Below, one piece after another: positions 9,225-18,371 of a DNA stretch of 64,000 nucleotides. Origin of the DNA: Qipengyuania aestuarii (lineage in GTDB: Bacteria > Pseudomonadota > Alphaproteobacteria > Sphingomonadales > Sphingomonadaceae). A program made the position numbers and the translations under genes. Below the pieces are notes generated by a model that did no database searches, had not been told where the DNA came from, and saw only the letters and a list, made by a program, of their open reading frames with translations. Within the stretch, counting starts at the first letter, position 1, and every line of letters begins with the position of its first letter. The stretch lies in NCBI RefSeq assembly GCF_019711535.1, contig NZ_JAIGNP010000001.1:372001-436000 (forward strand). The letters run 5' to 3'.

Positions 9225-9284
9225 CGCTACCCGCGCGCAGCTAAGGGCATGCCCGCCTTGGAGCTTGGGAAACCCGCCAGACAT

Positions 9285-9587
9285 ATGACCTCTCAGACTG
9301 CCACCGCCGATCCGACCGGTCCGAGCCGGAACGCAATCGATACACAGTTGCGTGCCATCCTGGTCGATGTGCTTGCGCTCGACGCGGCGCGCGTTGCCGA
9401 ACTCGATGCGGACACCGGCCTGTTCGGCCATTTGCCCGAACTGGATTCGATGGCCGTCGCCACGCTCTTCACCGAAATGGAAGACCGCCTCGGCTTCGTG
9501 ATCGAGGACGAGGATGTCGATGGCGAAATGCTGGAAACCTACGGCGGATTGCTGGCTTTTGCAGAAGCCAAGGCCGTCGAGATCTAG
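9285..9587 (+). CDS. acyl carrier protein, exosortase-linked
   Basis: 100 residues from ATG at 9285 (MTSQTATADP...); the frame is open further upstream but that part is non-coding in character. The phosphopantetheine attachment serine is S55 in PELDSMAVATLF, a DSM/L variant of the DSL motif, followed by the usual acidic helix (EMEDRLGFVIEDEDVDGE). An acidic stand-alone carrier of this size normally holds a thioester-bound acyl or aminoacyl group. It is transcribed away from the acyl ligase and is the natural acceptor for it. It ends three bases before the stop of the convergent RNA methylase. Confidence 0.85.
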   Translation: MTSQTATADPTGPSRNAIDTQLRAILVDVLALDAARVAELDADTGLFGHLPELDSMAVATLFTEMEDRLGFVIEDEDVDGEMLETYGGLLAFAEAKAVEI

Positions 9588-9590
9588 GCC

Positions 9591-10787
9591 TCAGCGGGTA
9601 AAATAGCTGGTCAGCTCGACATGGGTCGACCAGCGGAACTGGCCCACCGGGCGCAGCTTTTCCAGCCTGAAGCCCGCATCCACCAAAGTCTTTGCGTCGC
9701 GCGCCCAGCTTGACGGGTTGCAGCTGATATAAGCGACACGGGTCGCGCTGCTCTGCGCGATCTGCGCGATCTGTTCGCGCGCACCGGCGCGCGGCGGGTC
9801 AAGCAGAATGCCGCCGAAGCGTGAGATTTCATCGGCGGTCAGCGGGTTGCGGAACAGGTCGCGGTGCAGCGAGTGGACGGGAATGCCGCGCGCATTCGCC
9901 GCGCTCTGGCACGCCAGATGGGCATCGCGCGCTGCTTCGGCGGCCAGCGCCTTGGCCGGGCCTGCCAGCGAGAAGGCAAATGTGCCCAGCCCCGCGAACA
10001 GATCGGCGATCGTGGCTGCGCCGTCCAGAAAGGTCTTTGCGTCTTCCACCAGCACCTGCTCGCCCTCAACCGTGGGTTGGAGGAAGGCATTGGCCGGTAG
10101 ACCGACCGGGACGTTACCCAGAGTGATCGTGGCTGGTTCAGGCTCCCACACCGTCTCGACGCCATAACCCTGATCGACGGCAAGCCGTGCCAGCCCATGT
10201 TCCCGCGCGAAATCGAGCAGCGCTTCGGTCGCGGCAAGGCCCTCGGTCACGAAGCCCTTGAGCAGGCAGTCGACCCCGCGATCGGCGATGGTCAGCGAGA
10301 TATCGACCGGGCCTTTTCCCGCATGGGCGGCGATGAGCTTGCGCAGAGGTGCGACCAGCGCGAACAGGCGCGGCTCGAGGATATGGCATTCGCGCATGTC
10401 GACGATGCGATTGCTGCGGCCTTCGCGAAAGCCCAGCACCGCGCCCTTGGCTGTGGACAGCGCATGAAGGCTGGCGCGGCGGCGCGATTGAGGCGGCGAA
10501 AGATGTGTCGGCAGCAATTCCCCCACCGCGATCTCCTGCGACTGCGCGGCAAAGGCGACCCGCTCGGTCACGAACTGGCGCAGCGCCTCGTCATCGGCAT
10601 GCTGCAGCTGGCAGCCGCCGCAAGTGCCGAAATGGCGGCAGGGCGGTGCCTGATGATGCGGTCCCGGCTCGATCACGCCGCTGGCATCGATCCGGTCGCC
10701 GGTGACGGCCCCGGCGATATGCCGCCCGCTTTCGGTGACGCCATCACCTTTCGCAGCGATGCGCAGAACGGTTTCCGTCTCGCTCAC
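9591..10787 (-). CDS. TrmA/RumA-family 23S rRNA or tRNA (uracil-5) methyltransferase
   Basis: 398 residues. An N-terminal Fe-S cluster is indicated by C50, C56 and C59 in CRHFGTCGGCQLQ plus a fourth Cys in MRECHILEP; a Rossmann methylase domain follows with DLFAGLGTFAF, then LLDPPRAGAREQ and the catalytic YISCNPSSWARD Cys. These are the markers of RlmD/RumA-type SAM-dependent m5U methylases. The TRAM domain is reduced to a short N-terminal stretch. Which RNA uridine is modified cannot be told. The ATG overlaps the nnr stop (10784-10787), so it is downstream in the same operon. Confidence 0.9.
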   Translation of the reverse strand: MSETETVLRIAAKGDGVTESGRHIAGAVTGDRIDASGVIEPGPHHQAPPCRHFGTCGGCQLQHADDEALRQFVTERVAFAAQSQEIAVGELLPTHLSPPQSRRRASLHALSTAKGAVLGFREGRSNRIVDMRECHILEPRLFALVAPLRKLIAAHAGKGPVDISLTIADRGVDCLLKGFVTEGLAATEALLDFAREHGLARLAVDQGYGVETVWEPEPATITLGNVPVGLPANAFLQPTVEGEQVLVEDAKTFLDGAATIADLFAGLGTFAFSLAGPAKALAAEAARDAHLACQSAANARGIPVHSLHRDLFRNPLTADEISRFGGILLDPPRAGAREQIAQIAQSSATRVAYISCNPSSWARDAKTLVDAGFRLEKLRPVGQFRWSTHVELTSYFTR

Positions 10788-12172
10788 AGGAATGCCTCCA
10801 GAGCTGCGGCTGCGTTATCGGCAAGCTCGCTCGCGGTGAAGGCTGGCTTGCTCAGCCGCGCGGCCTCGTGGTGCAACCAGACCGCCTCCTCGCACGCCGA
10901 GAAGCCGTCACCATCAACGGCAAGGCGCGAGGCCGCCATGCCCGCCAGCACATCGCCCGATCCCGCGACCGAGAGCCAGCTCGTTCCGCGAGGGAAGAAC
11001 TTCGCGCCTTCCGCGCCGACCAGCACGGTGTCCGGTCCCTTGGCGAGCACGGTCATGCCAGTCGCTTCGTGCAGCCCCCTCGCCCGCTCCAGCTTGGTGT
11101 TGCCGGCAATGCCGAACGCCTTGCACAGCGCCGCCAGTTCGCCCTCATGCGGCGTGACGACGATCTTGCGCGCATCGGTACGCTCCAGCAGCGCCGGGTC
11201 CAGCAGATGCAGCGCATCGGCATCGAGAATGGCGCGGTGGCAGCACGCGAGCGCCTGTTCGAGCCGCTGGCGCGAAGCCTCGCTGCGCCCGAGGCCGGGG
11301 CCGATCAGCACGGCAGCGATGCGGTCATCGGCCAAGCCTTCGTCCAGCGGCCCGTCCTCGATCACCAGATCGACCGGCGCATCAGGGTGCGAATGATCGC
11401 TGAAGAGCTTCACATAACCCGCCCCGCAGCGCATCGCCGCCTGTCCCGCGAGGATCGGCGCGCCCGGCATTTCGCCCGCCACCACCGCGAGCAGCCCGCG
11501 CCGGTATTTATGGGCATCGGCCGCCGGGGCCGACAGGCGCGGCGCCTGCGACAGGCTCGGGGCGTCGCGGGCCGGAGAAAGACCGATATCCACCAGCCTC
11601 TTCATGCCCATCCGGGCCATGGCGGGCATGGTGACATGCGCGTGTTTCCACGCCCCGAGCGCGAGCGTCAGATCGTAGTGAACCACCGGCCCCATCGCCT
11701 CTCCGCTGTCGCTGGCGATGCTGCTGGGCACGTCGACAGCGATCTTGAATGCGTCCGCGCTCTCCAGTTCCTTGAGCAGCACGGCGAAGGCCCATTTCAC
11801 CTCGCGCGAAAGCCCGTAGCCAAACAGGCAATCGACGATCACCGGCGCATCGAGTTCGCCTTCTTCCAGCACCGTGCCACAAAAATGGTCGCGCGCGGAG
11901 CGGGCGGTCTCACTGCCCGGTGGCTTGGGCGCGATGACCTTAACCTCATTGCCTTGCGCGCGCAGGAATTCGGCGATCACATAGCCATCGCCGCCATTGT
12001 TGCCGGGGCCGCAGAGCACGCAAACCGCGCGGCCTGCCGCCATGCGGGCGACCCACTGCCCCGCGCCCTTCCCGGCGCGCTTCATGAGGTCCCATTCGCT
12101 GGTCCCGCTGTCCATGGCCGCCTGTTCGGCAGCGCGCATCTGGTCGACGGTGAGTATTGCTTCGCTAGGCAT
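10784..12172 (-). CDS. nnr: bifunctional NAD(P)H-hydrate epimerase/dehydratase
   Basis: 462 residues, two domains. Residues 1 to about 215 are the YjeF_N epimerase with GPGNNGGDGYV (phosphate loop) and a DCLFGYGLSR segment. Residues about 220-462 are the ribokinase-like dehydratase with IGPGLGR, VVTPHEGELAAL and the catalytic AGSGDVLAGM. The protein repairs hydrated NADH/NADPH. It is followed immediately by the RNA methylase (ATGA overlap) and preceded by ilvD with a 38-bp gap, all leftward. Confidence 0.95.
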   Translation of the reverse strand: MPSEAILTVDQMRAAEQAAMDSGTSEWDLMKRAGKGAGQWVARMAAGRAVCVLCGPGNNGGDGYVIAEFLRAQGNEVKVIAPKPPGSETARSARDHFCGTVLEEGELDAPVIVDCLFGYGLSREVKWAFAVLLKELESADAFKIAVDVPSSIASDSGEAMGPVVHYDLTLALGAWKHAHVTMPAMARMGMKRLVDIGLSPARDAPSLSQAPRLSAPAADAHKYRRGLLAVVAGEMPGAPILAGQAAMRCGAGYVKLFSDHSHPDAPVDLVIEDGPLDEGLADDRIAAVLIGPGLGRSEASRQRLEQALACCHRAILDADALHLLDPALLERTDARKIVVTPHEGELAALCKAFGIAGNTKLERARGLHEATGMTVLAKGPDTVLVGAEGAKFFPRGTSWLSVAGSGDVLAGMAASRLAVDGDGFSACEEAVWLHHEAARLSKPAFTASELADNAAAALEAFL

Positions 12173-12210
12173 GCCGCGCGGCTGCCACGCCGCGGGGCGT
12201 TGGGCAAGGC

Positions 12211-14067
12211 CTAGCGGCGTTTGAGCTGCGAAACGTCGCGGATTGCACCCTTGGCCGCCGAAGTCGTCATCGCGGCATAGGCTTCCAGTGCCGGGCTGAC
12301 CTTGCGCGGCCGCTCTGCCGCCGGAGCCCAGGCAGCATCGCCCTTCTCCTCCATCTCGGCTCGGCGCCGGGCCAGTTCCTCGTCGCTGACGGCCAGATTG
12401 ATCGTGCGGTTCGGGATCGAAATTTCGATCCTGTCGCCATTCTCGACCAAGCCGATTTCGCCGCCTTCTGCCGCTTCGGGCGAAACATGGCCGATCGACA
12501 GGCCGGAGGTGCCGCCCGAGAAACGCCCGTCGGTCAGCAGCGCGCAGGCCGCGCCCAGCCCCTTCGACTTGAGATAGCTGGTGGGATAAAGCATTTCCTG
12601 CATCCCCGGCCCGCCGCGCGGCCCTTCGTAGCGGATCACCACCACATCGCCTTCGACGACCTGGCCGGTTAGGATCGCGGTCACCGCATCGTCCTGGCTT
12701 TCATAGACCTTGGCCGGGCCGGAGAAATCGAGAATGCTCTCGTCCACGCCCGCCGTCTTCACGATGCAGCCGTCGCGCGCGATATTGCCGTACAGCACGG
12801 CCAGCCCGCCATCCTTGCTGAAGGCGTAGTCCGCGCTGCGGATGACGCCGTTCTCGCGGTCGATGTCGAGGCTTTCCCAGCGCGCAGACTGGCTGAACGC
12901 GGTCTGCGTCGGCACGCCGCCCGGCGCCGCAGCATAGAATTCGCGCACCTTGTTGTTCTGCGTGCGGCCGATGTCCCAATCGTCCAGCGCATCGCCCATG
13001 GTCGGGCTGTGCACGGTGGGCAGCGCGGTATGGAGCAGCCCCGCCTTTTCCAGTTCGCCCAGGATCGACATGATCCCGCCCGCCCGGTGCACGTCTTCCA
13101 TGTGCACGTCGTTCTTCGCCGGAGCGACCTTGGACAGGCACGGCACCTTGCGGCTGAGCCGGTCGATATCCGCCATGGTGAAATCCACCCCGGCCTCATG
13201 CGCGGCGGCGAGCAGGTGGAGGACCGTATTGGTCGATCCGCCCATGGCAATGTCGAGGCTCATAGCGTTCTCGAAAGCCTCGAATGTCGCGATGGAGCGC
13301 GGCAGCACGCCCTCTTCCTCTTCCTCGTAATAACGGCGCGCCAGCGTCACGGCGAGCCGCCCTGCCCGCTCGAACAGGCCCTTGCGGTCGGCATGGGTCG
13401 CCAGCGTCGAGCCATTGCCCGGCAGCGACAGGCCCAGCGCTTCGGTCAGGCAGTTCATCGAGTTGGCGGTAAACATGCCCGAACAGCTGCCGCAGGTGGG
13501 GCAGGCGTTCTGCTCGATCGCGGTCACTTCCTCGTCGGAATAGCTTTCGTCCGCAGCGGCGACCATCGCATCGACGAGGTCGAGCGCCACTTCCTTGCCC
13601 TTCATCACCACCTTGCCAGCTTCCATGGGGCCGCCGGACACGAAGACAGTGGGGATGTTGATCCGCATGCTCGCCATCAGCATGCCCGGCGTGATCTTGT
13701 CGCAATTGGAAATGCACACCATCGCATCGGCGCAGTGCGCATTGACCATATATTCGACGCTGTCGGCGATGAGATCGCGGCTGGGGAGCGAATAGAGCAT
13801 GCCGTCATGGCCCATGGCGATGCCGTCATCCACCGCGATGGTGTTGAATTCCTTGGCCACGCCCCCCGCCGCCTCGATCTCGCGGGCGACCAGCTGGCCC
13901 AGATCCTTGAGATGGACATGCCCCGGCACGAACTGGGTGAAGCTGTTCACCACGGCGATGATCGGCTTGCCGAAATCCTCGTCCTTCATGCCCGTGGCGC
14001 GCCAGAGCCCGCGCGCGCCCGCCATGTTGCGGCCGTGGGTGGTGGTGCGGGAACGGTATTGCGGCAT
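12211..14067 (-). CDS. ilvD: dihydroxy-acid dehydratase
   Basis: 618 residues, full length for the long IlvD form. Cluster cysteines lie in [13 protein letters not shown] and [16 protein letters not shown]; the C-terminus has the [20 protein letters not shown] block. It converts 2,3-dihydroxy-isovalerate and -3-methylvalerate to the 2-oxo acids for valine and isoleucine. A 4Fe-4S cluster is expected from the cysteine pattern typical of this long form. No leader peptide or attenuator is visible in the 89 bp upstream. Confidence 0.97.
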   Translation of the reverse strand: MPQYRSRTTTHGRNMAGARGLWRATGMKDEDFGKPIIAVVNSFTQFVPGHVHLKDLGQLVAREIEAAGGVAKEFNTIAVDDGIAMGHDGMLYSLPSRDLIADSVEYMVNAHCADAMVCISNCDKITPGMLMASMRINIPTVFVSGGPMEAGKVVMKGKEVALDLVDAMVAAADESYSDEEVTAIEQNACPTCGSCSGMFTANSMNCLTEALGLSLPGNGSTLATHADRKGLFERAGRLAVTLARRYYEEEEEGVLPRSIATFEAFENAMSLDIAMGGSTNTVLHLLAAAHEAGVDFTMADIDRLSRKVPCLSKVAPAKNDVHMEDVHRAGGIMSILGELEKAGLLHTALPTVHSPTMGDALDDWDIGRTQNNKVREFYAAAPGGVPTQTAFSQSARWESLDIDRENGVIRSADYAFSKDGGLAVLYGNIARDGCIVKTAGVDESILDFSGPAKVYESQDDAVTAILTGQVVEGDVVVIRYEGPRGGPGMQEMLYPTSYLKSKGLGAACALLTDGRFSGGTSGLSIGHVSPEAAEGGEIGLVENGDRIEISIPNRTINLAVSDEELARRRAEMEEKGDAAWAPAAERPRKVSPALEAYAAMTTSAAKGAIRDVSQLKRR

Positions 14068-14156
14068 GGCTGCTCTCTTCGGATCGGTCGTCTGAAAGGA
14101 GCGCGGAGCCTAGGCCAGCAAACCGCCCATGCGAAACAGCTTTTGCTTGGGGGCGC

Positions 14157-14885
14157 TCAAACTTCGAGTGCCACGCGCCCCAGCACATCGGCCAGCATGA
14201 CCGCCCAGCGCGATTGTCCGGCCTTGGTATTGATCTGGTCCTGCCGGATCTCGACCGTGCAATAGGGAATGCCCCTGGTCTCCGCGTGACGGTCCATCGT
14301 GGCATTGAGCTGCTTGCCGGAATAAGGCTCGTTATCGCCCACCGTCAGCCCCTGCTCGCCGAACAGGCGGATGGCGTGGCGCGCGGCGCGATCGTCCTGA
14401 TTGTAGAGCAGGCCCACTTCCCAGGGGCGCTGCTCCCCGCTCGTCGCCAGGCTGGGCGTGAAGCTGTGCAGCGCGATGATCATGCGCGGCTGCAACCGCT
14501 CGATCAGCTGTCCCAGCTCGTAATGATAGGGGCGGTGGAACAGGTTCAGCCGCGCCTCCACATCGGCACCGATATTGCCCGGGATCAGGTGCCCGTCGCT
14601 TTCGGTGGGGACGACCGCTGCATCGTCTTCCTTGCGATGGAAATCACACACCAGCCGGCTGACGCAGGCGATATGGGCGGGAATGTCATGCTGCCGGGCC
14701 AGCCGGTCGGCGATCCCCTCCACCCCGATGTCGATGGCGATGTGATCGTTCAGCAGCTTCGGGTCGATGCCCAGTTCGATGCCGTCGGGCACATAATTGG
14801 ACGCGTGATCGACCACGCAGAGAAGACCACCGGTACGCGCGCCCTCCGTACCGACTTGGCGATACGGCAGATTGTCGATCATCAT
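14157..14885 (-). CDS. N-formylglutamate amidohydrolase family protein
   Basis: 242 residues. VVDHASNYVPDG near the N-terminus, DIGVEGIADRLA, VCDFHRKED and the LHSFTP region are the metal-binding and substrate-shaping blocks of the FGase (HutG-like, zinc-type) family. It likely removes formyl groups from N-formylglutamate or related formyl-amino acids. No histidine-degradation genes are next to it, so the Hut role is uncertain. The first ATG (14885) overlaps the ispE TGA by four bases; a second ATG follows directly and may be the real start. Confidence 0.85.
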   Translation of the reverse strand: MMIDNLPYRQVGTEGARTGGLLCVVDHASNYVPDGIELGIDPKLLNDHIAIDIGVEGIADRLARQHDIPAHIACVSRLVCDFHRKEDDAAVVPTESDGHLIPGNIGADVEARLNLFHRPYHYELGQLIERLQPRMIIALHSFTPSLATSGEQRPWEVGLLYNQDDRAARHAIRLFGEQGLTVGDNEPYSGKQLNATMDRHAETRGIPYCTVEIRQDQINTKAGQSRWAVMLADVLGRVALEV

Positions 14886-15691
14886 CGAAGATTACCCTTT
14901 ATGTGCCACCAGCCGGAATGATCGGCGGCGATACGCGCGGCGGCTTCGTCGCGCGTGGAATTGCTGTCGTAAAGCGCGAAACAGGTCGCGCCGGAACCGG
15001 ACATACGGGCGAGAAACGGCGAAGTTCCGCGCATGGCGGCCAGCACTTGCGCGATTTCGGGCACCAGCGAGATGGCGGGCGCTTCCATGTCGTTGCGACC
15101 CTCAAGCGCGATGAGGCGGCTGTCACCTTCGGGCATGGCGCCCAAGTCCTTGCCGTCCCACGCCTTGAACACCGGACCGGTTGCCAGCGGTATGCGCGGA
15201 TTGACCAGCAGCACCGGCGTTCCGGCAAGGCTGTGTTCGGCGGGTTCAAGCTCGGTCCCCGTGCCCCGGCCAATACAGGTGCGGCTCTCGACGCAGGCGG
15301 GAACATCCGCCCCCAGCCTCGCGGCACGCTCGCGCCAGTCATCCGGCAGGCCATGAAGCTCGCGCACGATGCGGAAGATCGCCCCCGCATCGGCCGATCC
15401 CCCGCCCAGCCCCGCTGCGACGGGCAGATTCTTTTCCAGAGTGATGTCGAGCCCCTCCGGCCGCGGCAGCGCGCTCAGCGCCTGCATCACGATATTGCCA
15501 CACGGATCGGTCAGCGCTTCGCCGAACTCGCCCAGCGTCGTCAGCCGGTCCTCCGCCGCCGGTTTCGCAGTGAGGATATCGCCCGCATCGACAAAGGCGA
15601 ACAGCGTTTCGAGTTCGTGATAGCCATCGTCACGACGTCGCCGCAGATGGAGAGCGAGGTTGATCTTGGCGTAGGCGGTTTCGCGCGTCAT
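14882..15691 (-). CDS. ispE: 4-diphosphocytidyl-2-C-methyl-D-erythritol kinase
   Basis: 269 residues, GHMP kinase. AYAKINLALHLRRRRDDGYH is the N-terminal substrate block; PVAAGLGGGSADAGA is the ATP-binding GLGGGSA loop; a C-terminal RMSGSGATCFALY motif is the third GHMP signature. It phosphorylates CDP-ME in the MEP isoprenoid pathway. It is translationally coupled to the amidohydrolase downstream (ATGA). A short repeat lies in the gap upstream. Confidence 0.95.
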   Translation of the reverse strand: MTRETAYAKINLALHLRRRRDDGYHELETLFAFVDAGDILTAKPAAEDRLTTLGEFGEALTDPCGNIVMQALSALPRPEGLDITLEKNLPVAAGLGGGSADAGAIFRIVRELHGLPDDWRERAARLGADVPACVESRTCIGRGTGTELEPAEHSLAGTPVLLVNPRIPLATGPVFKAWDGKDLGAMPEGDSRLIALEGRNDMEAPAISLVPEIAQVLAAMRGTSPFLARMSGSGATCFALYDSNSTRDEAAARIAADHSGWWHIKGNLR

Positions 15692-15745
15692 TTTTCTGCC
15701 TCTGCGAGCGATCTGCCCCTCATACGCTCAGTTACTCAAACTCCA

Positions 15746-15799
15746 CGTCATTGCGAGCGAAGCGGTTGCGTAGCAGGCCAAAGGCCAATCAATCCATGG
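15746..15799. repeat. short dispersed repeat (CGTCATTGCGAGCGAAGCG type)
   Basis: GTCATTGCGAGCGAAGCG begins the element and AATCAATCCATGG ends it. The same head and tail occur at 57361-57395 (GGTCATTGCGAGCGTAGCG... then AAGCAATCCATCG). Here an extra 20 or so bases separate head and tail. Elements with this head and tail are familiar from many bacterial intergenic regions. It lies between ispE and the ETF-QO gene, both leftward. Confidence 0.7.
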
Positions 15800-15856
15800 A
15801 CCTTAGCTAAACATACCCTTGGCTTGCCCGGTGGCCCTGCGCCGCCTTCGAAACCC

Positions 15857-17503
15857 TCACATATTCGGATAGTTCGGCCCGCCGCCGCCTTCGGGGGTGG
15901 TCCATTCGATGTTCTGGTTCGGGTCCTTGATGTCGCAGGTCTTGCAGTGGATGCAGTTCTGCGAATTGATCTGGAACTTGGGCTCCTTCCCCTCTTCCTC
16001 GATCCATTCATAGACACCGGCGGGGCAATAGCGGGTCGACGGGCCGCCATAGACCTCCAGCTCGCTTTCCCGCTGCAATTCGCGGTCGCAGACCTTGAGA
16101 TGCACCGGCTGGTCTTCGGCGTGATTTGTATAGCTGAAGGCCACATTGGTCAGGCGGTCGAAGCTGAGCGTGCCGTCGGGCTTGGGATATTTGATCGGCG
16201 CGAACAGATCCGCGCGTTCGAGCATTTCGTGGTCGCGGTGATGCTTCATCGTGATCGGCAGGCCGATCTTGAGCGTGCGCATCCACATGTCGATACCCGC
16301 CAGCACGGTGCCCAGATCCTCGCCGTATTTGGCCACGGCGGGCTGCGCGTTCTTCACCATCTTGAGCTCGGTGGCGATCCAGCTGTCGCGCACGGCGGCA
16401 TCGTAATCCATCAGCTCGGTATGCTCATGCCCGGCGGCGATCGCGGCAGCGATGCTTTCGGCTGCGAGCATGCCGCTCTTCATCGCGGTATGCGTGCCCT
16501 TGATGCGCGGCACGTTCACGAAGCCCGCGGAACAGCCGATCAGTGCGCCGCCCGGGAAGGCCAGCTTGGGGACCGACTGCCAGCCGCCCTCGTTGATCAC
16601 GCGCCCGCCATAGGCCACGCGCTTGCCGCCTTCGAGCAGTGCGGCGATTTCAGGATGGTGCTTCCAGCGCTGGAATTCCTGATAGGGCGAGACGTAAGGG
16701 TTCTTGTAATCGAGCGCGGTGACGAAGCCCAATGCGACCTGGCCGTTTGCCTGGTGGTAGATGAAGCCGCCGCCCCAGGTGCCGGTTTCCGACAGGGGCC
16801 AACCCTGCGTGTGGATGACCTTGCCCTGCTCGTATTTCGCAGGGTCGACATCCCACAGTTCCTTGACGCCAAGCCCGTAGACCTGCGGCTCGCAATCGGC
16901 CTCCAGGTCGAACTTCGCCTTCATCTTCTTGGTCAGATTGCCGCGCGCGCCTTCTGCGAAGAGCGTGTATTTCGCGTGGATTTCCATGCCCGGCTGGTAA
17001 TCGGGCTTGTGGCTGCCGTCTTCGGCAATGCCCATGTCCTGTGTCACCACGCCGGTGACCGCGCCCTTATCATCGAACAGCACTTCGGCGGCGGGGAAGC
17101 CGGGGAAGACCATCACGCCCAGCCCTTCGGCCTGTTCGGCCAGCCAGCGGCAGGTATTGCCGAGCGAGGCGGTGTAATTGCCGTCATTGCTCATGAAGGG
17201 CGGCAACAGGAATTCGGGCATGTCCGACTTGCCGGTTTCCGACATCACCCAGTGGTGGTTCTCGGTCACAGGGGTTTCGGCCAGCGGGCAATCCATCGTG
17301 CGCCATTCGGGGAACAGCTCGTCCATCGCCTTGGGATCGACCACGGCGCCCGACAGGATGTGCGCGCCGATTTCGCTGCCCTTTTCCAGCACGACGACCT
17401 CGAGATCCTCGTTGATCTGTTTCAACCGGATCGCCGCCGAAAGGCCGGCCGGGCCGCCGCCGATGATGACGACGTCGCAGGGCATCGATTCGCGTTCGCT
17501 CAT
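15857..17503 (-). CDS. electron transfer flavoprotein-ubiquinone oxidoreductase
   Basis: 548 residues from ATG at 17503 (MSERESMPCDVV...). The open frame continues to 18046, but that part is antisense to the next gene. FAD-binding VVIIGGGPAGLSAA (about 10-23) starts the protein, GCSAGFVNVPRIKGTH is typical of ETF-QO, and the C-terminal ferredoxin-like region has CIHCKTCD plus an upstream Cys (YCPAGVYEW), supplying the 4Fe-4S ligands. It passes electrons from ETF (acyl-CoA dehydrogenases) to ubiquinone at the inner membrane. A divergent gene starts 82 bp away. Confidence 0.96.
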   Translation of the reverse strand: MSERESMPCDVVIIGGGPAGLSAAIRLKQINEDLEVVVLEKGSEIGAHILSGAVVDPKAMDELFPEWRTMDCPLAETPVTENHHWVMSETGKSDMPEFLLPPFMSNDGNYTASLGNTCRWLAEQAEGLGVMVFPGFPAAEVLFDDKGAVTGVVTQDMGIAEDGSHKPDYQPGMEIHAKYTLFAEGARGNLTKKMKAKFDLEADCEPQVYGLGVKELWDVDPAKYEQGKVIHTQGWPLSETGTWGGGFIYHQANGQVALGFVTALDYKNPYVSPYQEFQRWKHHPEIAALLEGGKRVAYGGRVINEGGWQSVPKLAFPGGALIGCSAGFVNVPRIKGTHTAMKSGMLAAESIAAAIAAGHEHTELMDYDAAVRDSWIATELKMVKNAQPAVAKYGEDLGTVLAGIDMWMRTLKIGLPITMKHHRDHEMLERADLFAPIKYPKPDGTLSFDRLTNVAFSYTNHAEDQPVHLKVCDRELQRESELEVYGGPSTRYCPAGVYEWIEEEGKEPKFQINSQNCIHCKTCDIKDPNQNIEWTTPEGGGGPNYPNM

Positions 17504-17585
17504 GTCTCTCTCTTTTCGTCGCTTAAACTTTGTCATTGCCTTGATTGCTGGGCGGTTTGAGGTCAAGACCTTGCGCGGACGGATT

Positions 17586-18371
17586 ATGCTCGCAGACACA
17601 CCGGAAACCCGCGAATTATCGCCCGCAGATGCGCTGGAAGCCGCCCTCGACTGGTGGCGCGAAGCCGGTGTGGAAGACGATTTCAGCAATGAAGCGACCA
17701 GCTGGCTGGCAGAGCCGGAAGAAAAGCAGGCCGTAGCGTCGCCCAAGCCGAAGAAACCGCCCGAAGAACCCAAGCAGACCCCGCTCGAACGCGCCTTCGA
17801 AGGCACGGCGGGCGAAGCGGCGATCGGCGCCGGTGACGGCGCGCTGCCCGCCAGTCTCGAAAAATTTCGCGAATGGTGGATGAGCGACAAATCGCTCCAC
17901 CATGCCGGGCCCGAACTGCGCCTGCCGCCGCGCGGCGTGGCCGGGGCCAAACTGATGGTGCTGGTGCCCGAACCGGTGGACGGCGAGAGCGAGGCGCTGC
18001 TGTCGGGCGCGCCCGGCCGCTTCCTGGAAGCCATTCTGGGCGCCATGGGGATCGCCCCGCACGAAGCCTATCTCGCCAGCGCGCTGCCCGCACCGCTCTC
18101 GCTGCCCGACTGGGACCGGCTGGCCGAGCGCGGGCTGGCCGATGTCACGCGCCATCACATCGCGCTGGCCGCCCCGCACCGCGTGCTCGCCTTCGGGCGG
18201 TCGCTAGCGCCCCTGTTCAATGTTGCGCCCGAAATGGCGCGCGAGCCTGCCGTGGTGACGGCGGGCGACAACACCCTCCCCCTGCTGCTCGCGCCGGAGC
18301 TGGCCGAACTCGCCCGCTCCGCCCCGCGCCGCCGCAATTTCTGGAACCGCTGGCTGGAATGGACCGCATGA
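17586..18371 (+). CDS. uracil-DNA-glycosylase-fold protein with degenerate active site
   Basis: 261 residues from ATG at 17586. Residues 1-90 are a low-complexity linker rich in Pro, Glu and Lys. The rest follows the family-4 UDG layout (strand-loop, FLEAILGAMGI helix, AYLASALP strand, PHRVLAFGRSL). The usual GEAPG loop reads VPEPVDGESE and the C-terminal HPS-type catalytic block is absent (LLAPELAELARSAPRRRNFW). I infer a non-catalytic or altered DNA-binding homologue. The stop overlaps the transglycosylase start (ATGA). Fold assignment is moderate; lack of activity is inference. Confidence 0.65.
   Translation: MLADTPETRELSPADALEAALDWWREAGVEDDFSNEATSWLAEPEEKQAVASPKPKKPPEEPKQTPLERAFEGTAGEAAIGAGDGALPASLEKFREWWMSDKSLHHAGPELRLPPRGVAGAKLMVLVPEPVDGESEALLSGAPGRFLEAILGAMGIAPHEAYLASALPAPLSLPDWDRLAERGLADVTRHHIALAAPHRVLAFGRSLAPLFNVAPEMAREPAVVTAGDNTLPLLLAPELAELARSAPRRRNFWNRWLEWTA

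Noticed and set aside
9162..9431. 90-residue extension of the acyl ligase
   Set aside because: It would span the divergent promoter region and part of the carrier-protein gene.
13009..14265. 418-residue plus-strand frame
   Set aside because: Antisense to ilvD, whose iron-sulfur motifs are intact.
14903..17560. 885-residue open frame on the plus strand
   Set aside because: It runs antisense to ispE and the ETF-QO gene, both with complete family motifs; long antisense frames are usual at this GC content.
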